Assembly (NCBI GenBank): GCA_016189845.1 | Contig: JACPRT010000128.1 | Location: 1-5,959 of the forward strand | DNA length: 5,959 nt | DNA from: Chloroflexota bacterium | GTDB lineage: Bacteria > Chloroflexota > Dehalococcoidia > Lucifugimonadales > Lucifugimonadaceae | Direction of reading: 5' to 3' | Shown: one piece after another, positions 1 through 5,875 of the stretch | Layout of the letters: every line of letters begins with the position of its first letter | Numbering within the stretch: position 1 is the stretch's first letter | The notes under the pieces: model-generated | The model's database searches: none | Told to the model about the DNA's origin: nothing | Seen by the model: only the letters and a program-made list of their open reading frames with translations | Translations under genes and position numbers: made by a program

Positions 1-281
1 GCCATGACGGCGTCCTCGTCGCCATAGGAGGTCAGCATGAGCACGCGTGTATCAGGGAGACGTTCGCGCAGCTGCCTGCAGGCCTCGATGCCGTCGGTGC
101 CGGGCATCCGGACATCCATCAGCACGACGTCGGGGCGCAGTACGGTCGCAGCGCGCAATGCGCTGGCCGCATCGGGCGCCTCCCCCGACACCTCGAAGTC
201 CTTTTCGATCTCGAGGACGGCCCGCAGTCCCAGGCGGACTACCTCGTGGTCATCGACGATCATCACCTTGATGCGTGCCAC
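1..281 (-). CDS. Response regulator of the NarL/DegU type, receiver domain (partial, runs off the left edge)
   Basis: The first 93 residues of a response regulator can be read from a GTG start at 281 down to the window edge. Receiver-domain landmarks are all in place: the acidic pair D10-D11 in IVDDHEVVR, the phosphorylation site D56 in VVLMDVRMPGTDG, and the conserved T84 in VLMLTSYGDED. The conserved lysine and the output domain lie outside the window. The VDDHxxVRxGLR opening is characteristic of the NarL/FixJ/DegU class, so a C-terminal LuxR-type helix-turn-helix is expected but not seen. The start overlaps the last 32 bases of the kinase gene, in another frame. GTG at 281 is chosen because GGAGG sits six bases upstream and an in-frame TGA lies two codons upstream. 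An ATG at 263 would cut into the first beta strand. The role inferred is phosphate acceptor for the adjoining kinase and transcription factor. Its targets are unknown; the divergent lipid operon is an obvious candidate. Confidence 0.93.
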   Translation of the reverse strand, partial: MARIKVMIVDDHEVVRLGLRAVLEIEKDFEVSGEAPDAASALRAATVLRPDVVLMDVRMPGTDGIEACRQLRERLPDTRVLMLTSYGDEDAVM

Positions 282-1515
282 TCGTCACCTCCACCAGCGG
301 AAGCTTCATCGTCACAGTCGTCCCGTGACCGGATTGACTCTCGACGCGCAGGCTTCCGCCCAGCTCCTCCGCTCGCTGCCGCATGTTCTCGATCCCGTAC
401 CCGGGAGGACGCGTCGCTACGTCGAATCCTCGTCCGTCGTCCTTGACCGACAGGATCGCCTTGTCCGGGCCAATCTCAAGGCCCACGACGACTCGGCTTG
501 AACGCGCATGCTTGAGAACGTTGGCAAGCGCCTCCTGCAAGACGCGGTAGCAGGCCGACGCGACCGGAACCGGGACCGGGTGCGCTTCGCCGGCGATGTC
601 CACCGTGACCGGGATGCCCGATACCGTGCCGAACTCGCGGCACTGGTTGCGCACCACCGTTGGGAGGTCGTTCTGGCCCGCAAGGAGCGGCTTGAGGTCG
701 TAGATGTAGTGCCTGGTCTCAAGCAGCGTCTGCTTTGCAAGCGGGACCAATCTCTGAAGGCGCTCCGCCAGCGGTCCGGGCTGGTTCCTTGCGATCTCCG
801 CGCATGTCTCCAGGTTGAGGTTCAAGGCGTAGATGGACTGCGCAATCCCGTCGTGGATCTCCCGGGCGATCCGGTTCCGCTCCTCCTGCGCGGCCAGCTC
901 CGCCTTCTGGGCCCGCTCCTGAAGCTCCATGGCGCGCTGCGCCTGCGCTCTCTCGCCGTCGACCGCCGCGCGCCTGCGCTTTCGCTCGATCTCTGTCACC
1001 AGGTTGCCCGCAACTACCACGGCAAGCATGCTCGCCAGCCGCCCGAACAGGATCTTCTCCTCCTCGGCGGTGTAGGAGACGCCAGGTGGGAGCCAGATGC
1101 TGATGACGGTGTACGCCACCGCCGTGAGAGCGAAGACCGCGAAGCTGGCCCTTCGGGACGGGAATACCAGGCCGACGCCCAGGAGGGCCGGGTAGTAGAA
1201 GACGAAGAACGAGTTGTCAAAGCGCGAGGTCATGCCGATGCCGGCGCTGATGATTGCCAGGTCGAGCAGGCTGAGCCCGATCACGTGGCGCCGCCCGACC
1301 GGCCATCCCCTCACGAGTCGCCATTGCACGTAGCCGTTGACGACCCCGAGCATCACCCCGAGCGTGTTGAGGATCGCTACCTGTCCCGTGCGGTCGCCCC
1401 GGTAGTTCAGGACGAATAGCCAGGCCGCGAGGAGGAACCACCGGACGACGACCGTCACCCGCTGGGTATAGCGGTAGTCGTCGGACTGGTTCTGCGACGC
1501 CGAGGGGTCCGCCAT
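250..1515 (-). CDS. Membrane sensor histidine kinase, HisKA_3 (NarX/DegS) class
   Basis: The 421-residue protein has three parts. Residues about 21-174 form roughly six hydrophobic helices (near 21-37, 46-65, 77-97, 102-118, 122-141, 155-174) with short loops, so the sensor appears embedded in the membrane with no large external domain. Residues 175-215 are charged and Ala/Gln/Glu-rich, a probable coiled-coil signalling helix. The catalytic part starts with the HisKA_3 box REIHDGIAQ, giving phosphoacceptor H221 and the D222/Q226 DxxxQ phosphatase motif. A HATPase domain follows, with the N box around N332 (QEALANVLKHA), the G1 box DDGRGFD (359-365), the G2 box PGYGIENMRQRA (371-382) and a final GTTVTM. 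It should phosphorylate the regulator encoded just downstream. The ATG at 1515 is preceded two codons earlier by an in-frame TGA, so no longer start is possible. No good ribosome site is visible. The ligand or stimulus is not apparent. Confidence 0.95.
   Translation of the reverse strand: MADPSASQNQSDDYRYTQRVTVVVRWFLLAAWLFVLNYRGDRTGQVAILNTLGVMLGVVNGYVQWRLVRGWPVGRRHVIGLSLLDLAIISAGIGMTSRFDNSFFVFYYPALLGVGLVFPSRRASFAVFALTAVAYTVISIWLPPGVSYTAEEEKILFGRLASMLAVVVAGNLVTEIERKRRRAAVDGERAQAQRAMELQERAQKAELAAQEERNRIAREIHDGIAQSIYALNLNLETCAEIARNQPGPLAERLQRLVPLAKQTLLETRHYIYDLKPLLAGQNDLPTVVRNQCREFGTVSGIPVTVDIAGEAHPVPVPVASACYRVLQEALANVLKHARSSRVVVGLEIGPDKAILSVKDDGRGFDVATRPPGYGIENMRQRAEELGGSLRVESQSGHGTTVTMKLPLVEVTSGTHQGDDRR
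288..292 (-). promoter_or_regulatory. Ribosome binding site of the response regulator, inside the kinase gene
   Basis: On the minus strand GGAGG lies six bases before the GTG at 281, inside the 3' end of the kinase coding region. It decides the GTG start and suggests coupled translation of kinase and regulator. Confidence 0.75.
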
Positions 1516-1518
1516 GGC

Positions 1519-1529
1519 TCAAGTCGTGG
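1519..1529 (+). repeat. Copy 1 of the TCAAGTCGTGG word, abutting the kinase start codon
   Basis: TCAAGTCGTGG occurs here and again, identically, at 1622-1632. On the kinase sense strand this copy reads CCACGACTTGA and ends four bases before the kinase ATG, where a ribosome site would normally be. A protein bound here could block transcription start or early elongation of the kinase gene. Confidence 0.6.
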
Positions 1530-1555
1530 GCAAGCATACACGGCATCCACGAAGC

Positions 1556-1589
1556 GGTTCGAATGAACCATCCGGAAATGGTCCGGTTC
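1556..1589. repeat. Cluster of overlapping GGTTC/GAACC dyads, candidate operator
   Basis: GGTTC-GAAT-GAACC (1556-1569) is a perfect 5-bp inverted repeat with a 4-base centre. Its right arm pairs again with GGTTC at 1585-1589. Nested inside are ACCAT/ATGGT (1567-1571 and 1578-1582) and CCGGA/TCCGG (1572-1576 and 1582-1586). The position in the middle of a divergent promoter region suggests a regulator site. The individual arms are short, so some of the pairing may be chance. Confidence 0.4.
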
Positions 1590-1609
1590 CCCCTCCAGGC
1601 GGGCGTCAC

Positions 1610-1632
1610 CCACGACTAACTTCAAGTCGTGG
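1610..1632. repeat. Inverted repeat CCACGACT-(7 nt)-AGTCGTGG, candidate operator
   Basis: A perfect 8-bp inverted repeat (1610-1617 and 1625-1632) with a 7-base spacer lies 22 bases before the ATG of the CDP-alcohol phosphatidyltransferase. The right arm belongs to the second copy of TCAAGTCGTGG. With copy 1 at 1519-1529 this makes three occurrences of AGTCGTGG or its complement in about 115 bases. It could be a binding site for a dimeric regulator such as the adjacent NarL-type protein, or a hairpin in the leader RNA. No T-tract follows, so a terminator is unlikely. Confidence 0.55.
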
Positions 1633-1644
1633 CTGCTGACGCTC

Positions 1645-1648
1645 GGAG
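1645..1648 (+). promoter_or_regulatory. Ribosome binding site of the CDP-alcohol phosphatidyltransferase
   Basis: GGAG ends six bases before the ATG at 1655, and an in-frame TGA at 1637 excludes any longer reading. This supports 1655 over the in-frame ATG at 1670. Confidence 0.6.
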
Positions 1649-1654
1649 TCGACC

Positions 1655-2344
1655 ATGACCGCTTCATATATGCCTGCAGAACGCCGGCCGATCGCGGCGA
1701 GGCACAGCCGGTGGGCGAACGCCTGCTCTGCGTGGCTTTCCAGCCGAAGGGTGGCCCCCAATGCGATCTCCATCGGCGGCGCTCTGGCGGCGATCGCAGC
1801 GGGCCTCGCGTTCTCGTTGACCGGCCGTGGGCTGCCGATCGATCGAGCACTCTGGCTGGCCGGCGCAGCGCTGGTCGTCGTGCGACTCCTCGCCAACATG
1901 CTCGATGGGATGGTCGCACTGCGTTCCAGCCGAGCCTCACCGCTGGGCGAGCTCTTCAACGAAGTCCCGGACCGCGTCTCCGATCTAGCCGTGCTGGTGG
2001 GGCTCGGCTACGGCGCGGCCGGTAACCCAACGCTGGGCTGGCTGGCCGCCATCATCGCGATATTCGTCGCATACGCCCGAACGGCGGCCTCGCACGCAGG
2101 TGCGCCGGCGGATTTCAGGGGACCGATGGCGAAGCAGCAACGCATGGCTGTGGTCATCGCGGCCGCGGTTGCGATGGCCATTGCGCCGTCGGCATGGCAG
2201 CAGGCGGGCGGAGTCGGCCTGCCGGGGATTGGCCTGGCAGTCATTTCCGCAGGCGGAATCGCGACCGCGATCCGCAGGCTAGTGCGAGCCGGAGTCCTGC
2301 TGGGGCGGGCGGCGGCGACGGCCCGGTTGCCCGAGGACTACTGA
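1655..2344 (+). CDS. CDP-alcohol phosphatidyltransferase family membrane protein with a variant signature (YnbA-like)
   Basis: The family enzyme transfers the phosphatidyl group of CDP-diacylglycerol to an alcohol, releasing CMP, at the inner face of the membrane. The 229-residue protein has about six hydrophobic helices (near 35-55, 63-82, 109-122, 126-140, 164-180, 187-206), the usual size and fold. Its signature runs N81-x2-D84-G85-x2-A88-x9-G98-x3-N102-x3-D106-x3-D110. The canonical family motif has Asp where N81 and N102 stand and Arg where L89 stands; D84 and D106 are kept. From memory, E. coli YnbA carries the same two Asn changes, so this looks like a distinct subfamily rather than decay. 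A second conserved-looking stretch is FRGPMAKQQRMA (154-165). It is the first gene of a three-gene operon, with the next start 17 bases after its stop. The alcohol substrate is unknown, and loss of activity cannot be excluded. Confidence 0.88.
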   Translation: MTASYMPAERRPIAARHSRWANACSAWLSSRRVAPNAISIGGALAAIAAGLAFSLTGRGLPIDRALWLAGAALVVVRLLANMLDGMVALRSSRASPLGELFNEVPDRVSDLAVLVGLGYGAAGNPTLGWLAAIIAIFVAYARTAASHAGAPADFRGPMAKQQRMAVVIAAAVAMAIAPSAWQQAGGVGLPGIGLAVISAGGIATAIRRLVRAGVLLGRAAATARLPEDY

Positions 2345-2347
2345 GCC

Positions 2348-2353
2348 GGGAGG
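2348..2353 (+). promoter_or_regulatory. Ribosome binding site deciding the start of the ligase-ACP-acyltransferase gene
   Basis: GGGAGG lies eight bases before the GTG at 2362. The reading frame is open back to an ATG at 2194, but that would overlap the upstream gene by 151 bases with an Arg/Gly-rich, non-homologous extension. A GTG at 2353 has no ribosome site. Confidence 0.65.
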
Positions 2354-2361
2354 TGCGTTCC

Positions 2362-4944
2362 GTGACGACCATCGTTTCACTGCTCGATCAGGCGGCGGCC
2401 ACCTACGGGTCGCGGCAGGCGCTTGCGGTTACCCGTGGCATCCGGCCCGAGAGATGGTCCTACTCTGCTCTACGCGAGTTCAGCCTGAAGGTGGCGACGT
2501 ACCTGGCAAGACGGAACGTGCGTCCCGGCGACTTCGTGGTCGTTTGGGCGCCGAACAGCCCCGAATGGGTGGCCCTGTTCTTCGGGTGCCTGCGCGCGGG
2601 CGCCGTGCTCGTGCCCCTCGACCTCCGCTGTTCGTTCGATTTCGCGTCGAAGATCGCGTGCCGCGTCAAGCCACGGCTCATCATTGCGTCGAAAGCGCTG
2701 GGCGAGAGCGCAAAACGCCTGGCGCCAGATGCGATTCTGATCGAAGACCTGCCAGGCCTGGCAGGCGAGGCCGGATACCCGGCGGTCGAACACGAACTGC
2801 GACCCTGGGACATGGCCGAGCTGATGTTTACGTCGGGGACGACCGGCGAGCCCAAGGGGGTCGTTCTGACCCACGGCAACATCGTCGCGAATGTGCGAGC
2901 CGCTGCCCTGGCTGTTCCTCCCCGGCCCGAATATCGGCTGCTTTCGCTGCTGCCGCTCAGCCACATGCTCGAGCAGACCGTCGGCCTGCTGGCGCCACTT
3001 TCGGGCGGGGCAAGCATCGTGTACCCGGCGAGCCGGCAGCCGGCCGTGATTTTTAAGGCCCTTCGGGAGGAACGAATCACCACGGTGGCGGTCGTTCCGG
3101 AGGTCCTACGGCTGTTCTGGGACGCCATCGACCGCGAGGTCCAGAAACGGGGCAAGGGTCGGACATTCGAGCGGCTTCGCGCCGGAGCAGTCCATTTGCC
3201 AATGCGAGCGAGGCGTGCCCTGTTTCACAGTCTCCACCGCCGTCTCGGTGGCAGGCTCGGGTTCTTCATGGTCGGTGGGGCGCACCTCGACCCCGAGCTG
3301 GCTAGGAAATGGGAGTCAATCGGGATCTATGTCCTTCAGGGGTACGGGACCACCGAGGCGTCGCCAGTTGTGACGACGAACACGTTTCGTGATCGCAAGT
3401 TCGACAGTGTTGGCCGGGTCCTTCAGGGACAGGAGCTGCGGATCGCGGCGGACGGCGAGGTCCAGATACGGGGCAGGAACGTGACGTCGGGCTACTGGCG
3501 GGATGCCGCAACGACCGAAGCGGCGTTCGAAGGGGACTGGTATCGCACGGGCGACCTGGGCAATATCGATGCAGATGGCCACCTGCACCTCCACGGCCGC
3601 AAGAAGGACATGATCGTCCTCGAGAACGGCATGAACGTGTACGCCCAGGATGTCGAAAATGCATTGAAATCGCATCCGGACGTAGCCGACGCCGCAGTGC
3701 TCGGAATTCCCGATGGGGCAGGGCGGACCCAGGTACACGCCGCGGTGCTGCTGAGGCCCGCCGTTGCCGATGCTTCCGCAGCCGTCGAGTGCGCGAATAC
3801 GAGACTGGCCGGCCACCAGAAGGTCCGCAGCTTCACGGTCTGGCCGTTTGAAGACTTCCCGCGCACCCACACGCTCAAGGTCAGGAAGCAGGAAGTGGCG
3901 GCCTACGTGGTCGGGCACGTCCTTCCGCCCAGGAGCACGCCAGCCACGAACGCTCCAACCGCAGCGCCCAATCATCTCGCGAAACCGGGGTTGGTCGCCG
4001 TAGTCGCGTCCATCGCAGCCGTAGGCGCGAGCGAAGTCCACCCCGACGACCAGCTCGAGGGCGACCTCGGGCTGGATTCACTGAAGAGGGTCGAGCTGTT
4101 GTCGGCAATCGAAGCCGACCTCGGGGTGTATCTCGACGAATCGACCGTTGGGCCCGATACCACGGTCGAGACGCTTGGACAGCTGCTCGACACCGCGACG
4201 GCGCCGGTGGAACCGCGTTTCCCCGCCTGGCCGACCCACCCAATCGCCAGAGCGGCGAGGTCATTCGTGCAGTCGACCGCACTCCGGCCCCTTGTCAGGA
4301 CGATCGCAAGGATCGAACCGGAGGGAGATAGCGTCCTGGCGTGCCTGAGCGAGCCCGTGCTGATCGCCGCCAACCACCAGAGCCACCTCGACACGGCGGT
4401 GGTGCTCGCATGCCTGCCCGCCCGTCTGCGCCGCAGGGTAGCGGTGGCGGCCGCGGCCGACTACTGGTTCGAAGCGGGCCGCCTCCGGAGGCTCGTAGCC
4501 GGGTTTGCATTCAACGGCTTCCCCTTCTCTCGCACGACCGCGGTGCGGCCCACCCTGCGGCACTGCGGCCGGCTGGTGGACAAGGGATGGTCGATCCTCA
4601 TCTACCCGGAAGGTACCCGTTCGACGGACGGCAGCGTAGCTGACTTCAAGCCGGGGACCGGCCTGATGGCGATAGAGCTCGGCGTGCCAGTGGTCCCGGT
4701 CTACATCGCCGGTACGGCAAGCATTCTGCCGAAGGGGCAGGCCGTCCCTCGTCCTGGGCCGGTCACGGTGCGGATCGGCGAGCCGCTGAGGATTTCTCGC
4801 GGCACGTCGCCTGTAGACGCAACGCGTCGAATACGGGAGGCAATCGACGCCCTTGCCACGCGCACCGGTCGAAGCGTGATCGAACGGCCCGCCGGCCGGG
4901 TCGACCCGTCTGCCGGGCAGGTCGAACGGCCGGCCGGGTCATGA
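2362..4944 (+). CDS. Trifunctional acyl-AMP ligase / acyl carrier protein / PlsC-type acyltransferase fusion
   Basis: The 860-residue protein has three enzyme parts. Residues 1 to about 515 are an ANL-superfamily acyl-AMP ligase: phosphate loop TSGTTGEPKG (157-166), GYGTTEAS (327-334), YRTGDLG (394-400), hinge-region R413 in HGRKKDM, and likely catalytic K506 in FPRTHTLKVRK. A Pro/Ala/Thr linker (about 518-541) leads to an acyl carrier domain (about 541-613) with DLGLDSLKRVEL and phosphopantetheine site S573. Residues about 630-830 are a glycerolipid acyltransferase: NHQSHLD with H672 and D677 (HX4D), FPFSRT with R724, YPEGTRS (748-754) and GVPVVPV. Inferred action: a fatty acid is adenylated, loaded onto the protein's own carrier arm and esterified to a lysophospholipid or glycerol-phosphate acceptor. 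E. coli Aas joins ligase and acyltransferase in reverse order without a carrier. Loading needs a phosphopantetheinyl transferase from elsewhere. A short repetitive tail ends the protein. Acyl chain and acceptor are unknown. Confidence 0.92.
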   Translation: MTTIVSLLDQAAATYGSRQALAVTRGIRPERWSYSALREFSLKVATYLARRNVRPGDFVVVWAPNSPEWVALFFGCLRAGAVLVPLDLRCSFDFASKIACRVKPRLIIASKALGESAKRLAPDAILIEDLPGLAGEAGYPAVEHELRPWDMAELMFTSGTTGEPKGVVLTHGNIVANVRAAALAVPPRPEYRLLSLLPLSHMLEQTVGLLAPLSGGASIVYPASRQPAVIFKALREERITTVAVVPEVLRLFWDAIDREVQKRGKGRTFERLRAGAVHLPMRARRALFHSLHRRLGGRLGFFMVGGAHLDPELARKWESIGIYVLQGYGTTEASPVVTTNTFRDRKFDSVGRVLQGQELRIAADGEVQIRGRNVTSGYWRDAATTEAAFEGDWYRTGDLGNIDADGHLHLHGRKKDMIVLENGMNVYAQDVENALKSHPDVADAAVLGIPDGAGRTQVHAAVLLRPAVADASAAVECANTRLAGHQKVRSFTVWPFEDFPRTHTLKVRKQEVAAYVVGHVLPPRSTPATNAPTAAPNHLAKPGLVAVVASIAAVGASEVHPDDQLEGDLGLDSLKRVELLSAIEADLGVYLDESTVGPDTTVETLGQLLDTATAPVEPRFPAWPTHPIARAARSFVQSTALRPLVRTIARIEPEGDSVLACLSEPVLIAANHQSHLDTAVVLACLPARLRRRVAVAAAADYWFEAGRLRRLVAGFAFNGFPFSRTTAVRPTLRHCGRLVDKGWSILIYPEGTRSTDGSVADFKPGTGLMAIELGVPVVPVYIAGTASILPKGQAVPRPGPVTVRIGEPLRISRGTSPVDATRRIREAIDALATRTGRSVIERPAGRVDPSAGQVERPAGS
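2748..2765. repeat. 18-bp perfect palindrome inside the ligase domain
   Basis: CCTGCCAGG followed at once by CCTGGCAGG forms a perfect palindrome without a spacer. It encodes residues near LPGLAG in a variable stretch of the ligase. It may be chance in GC-rich codons, and no function is claimed. Confidence 0.5.
4879..4941 (+). repeat. Three tandem 21-base units encoding the C-terminal tail of the fusion protein
   Basis: The last 21 residues read IERPAGR, VDPSAGQ and VERPAGS: three imperfect 7-residue repeats from three adjacent 21-base units (4879-4899, 4900-4920, 4921-4941). Units 1 and 3 are closest. The tail follows the acyltransferase fold and is probably disordered. It looks like a recent in-frame expansion at the gene junction. 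Confidence 0.7.
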
Positions 4945-5855
4945 TTGCCAGCCCGTTCGCGAGTCCGCTGTTCGCGCCCATGGCCATCGCGCTGGCCGCG
5001 TTGCTCGCGATGTTCCTGGTCGCCATAGCCATCTCGCATCGCGTGCGCGTTGCCGAGATTCGCCGCAGCGTCCTGTTCCGGCGGTGGAAGGTGTGGGCGA
5101 TCATCGCGCCGGTGTTCTCGCTGGCTGCTCTGGCAGGAACGGTCCCGCTGGCGACGCTGATTGCCGTGATCGCCTCGATTGGCGCGTGGGAATACGGCCG
5201 CCTGACCGGCATCTCAGGCTGGCATACGCTCGTCCTGGTCGCAGCGGCGTCGATCACCCCGTTCCTGGCGCTGAGCACCCAGTCCACCCTGCTCACGGCG
5301 GCAAGCGTCGGGGTGCTGGCGGCGACGGGCATTCCGCTCGTAATTCGCAACGACGGTCACGCCGTCCGTTCGGTTGCATTCATGCTGCTCGGGTTGGGAT
5401 GGGTCGCCTGGCTTCCGGCGCACGTCGTTCTGCTCGCAAAGGACGGCCCACACGGAGTCGCGATCGTCCTCGCGCTCGGGCTCGGGGTGGCGCTCAGCGA
5501 CGTCGGTGCGTTTGTTGTTGGCAGGGCCTGGGGACGCCGCAAGCTGGCGCCGAAAATCAGCCCAAACAAGACGGTCGAAGGCCTGATCGGAAACGTCGCC
5601 GGCGCCTATGCCGGATTTCTGATCGTAGCCGGCCTGCTGCAACTAGACCCCGGGCTTCCCGTGCTGCTGGGCGCGCCGGCGGTGATCGCTCTCGGTTGTG
5701 TCTGGGGCGACCTCGCCGAGTCGGCCCTGAAGCGAGAGTTTGGCAGGAAGGACTCGGGCGCCTGGCTGCCAGGATTCGGCGGACTGCTGGACCGGGTCGA
5801 TAGCCTGTTGATCGCCGCTCCTTTACTCTTTCATTTCCTGAGGGAGGTTGCCTGA
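4941..5855 (+). CDS. cdsA: Phosphatidate cytidylyltransferase (CDP-diacylglycerol synthase), CdsA/YnbB-like
   Basis: The family converts phosphatidic acid and CTP to CDP-diacylglycerol and pyrophosphate in the inner membrane. The 304-residue protein is hydrophobic, with about eight or more predicted helices. It shows the family marks: SDVGAFVVGRAWGRRK (186-201), PKISPNKTVEGLIGN (204-218), CVWGDLAES (253-261), and the C-terminal signature from S261 to D287 (SALKR, K270-D271, PGFGGLLDRVD). The signature normally has His in PGHGG; here it is F279. Start and stop overlap as ATGA with the fusion gene and there is no good ribosome site, so translation is probably coupled. An ATG at 4980 is an alternative start. 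In this operon it would supply CDP-diacylglycerol to the first gene's enzyme from phosphatidic acid made by the fusion. The spacing and KxxPKxSPxKTxEGL pattern recall, from memory, E. coli YnbB more than housekeeping CdsA. A second cdsA elsewhere in the genome would be expected. Confidence 0.92.
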   Translation: MIASPFASPLFAPMAIALAALLAMFLVAIAISHRVRVAEIRRSVLFRRWKVWAIIAPVFSLAALAGTVPLATLIAVIASIGAWEYGRLTGISGWHTLVLVAAASITPFLALSTQSTLLTAASVGVLAATGIPLVIRNDGHAVRSVAFMLLGLGWVAWLPAHVVLLAKDGPHGVAIVLALGLGVALSDVGAFVVGRAWGRRKLAPKISPNKTVEGLIGNVAGAYAGFLIVAGLLQLDPGLPVLLGAPAVIALGCVWGDLAESALKREFGRKDSGAWLPGFGGLLDRVDSLLIAAPLLFHFLREVA

Positions 5856-5875
5856 ACCTGAGGGTGATGGCCTGA
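5837..5875 (+). repeat. Imperfect tandem duplication spanning the cdsA stop codon
   Basis: CCTGAGGGAGGTTGCCTGA (5837-5855) is followed one base later by CCTGAGGGTGATGGCCTGA (5857-5875), 16 of 19 positions identical, with a period of 20. The first copy encodes the last residues of the cytidylyltransferase and its stop. The second is noncoding. Confidence 0.65.

Larger units (their letters stand above)
1516..1654. promoter_or_regulatory. Divergent intergenic control region between the kinase and lipid operons
   Basis: These 139 bases separate two start codons pointing away from each other, so both promoters must lie here or just inside the genes. No convincing -35/-10 pair was found. Weak -10-like hexamers are TATGCT on the minus strand (1538-1533) and TAACTT on the plus strand (1617-1622), both without a matching -35. 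The region is rich in repeated words and dyads, listed separately, which points to regulated transcription. The promoter positions are guesses. Confidence 0.6.

Noticed and set aside
508..1419. A 303-codon open frame on the plus strand opposite the histidine kinase.
   Set aside because: It is antisense to a clear kinase, its product is Arg/Asp/Glu/Leu-rich with no recognisable motif, and long antisense frames are normal in GC-rich genes.
1610..1632. The inverted repeat read as an intrinsic terminator for a transcript entering from either side.
   Set aside because: No T-tract follows on either strand, and the flanking genes diverge, so nothing needs termination here.
1455..1959. Overlapping minus-strand frames (161 and 117 codons) across the intergenic region and the start of the CDP-alcohol gene.
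   Set aside because: They run antisense to the CDP-alcohol gene and through the kinase start, their products are Arg/Ser/Ala-rich, and they share no family features.
2194..2361. Upstream extension of the fusion gene to the ATG at 2194 (56 extra residues).
   Set aside because: It overlaps the CDP-alcohol phosphatidyltransferase by 151 bases, is low-complexity Arg/Gly/Pro sequence, and a good ribosome site points to GTG at 2362.
4763..5350. A 195-codon minus-strand frame across the fusion and cdsA junction.
   Set aside because: It has no family motif, covers two well-supported plus-strand genes and looks like a compositional shadow.
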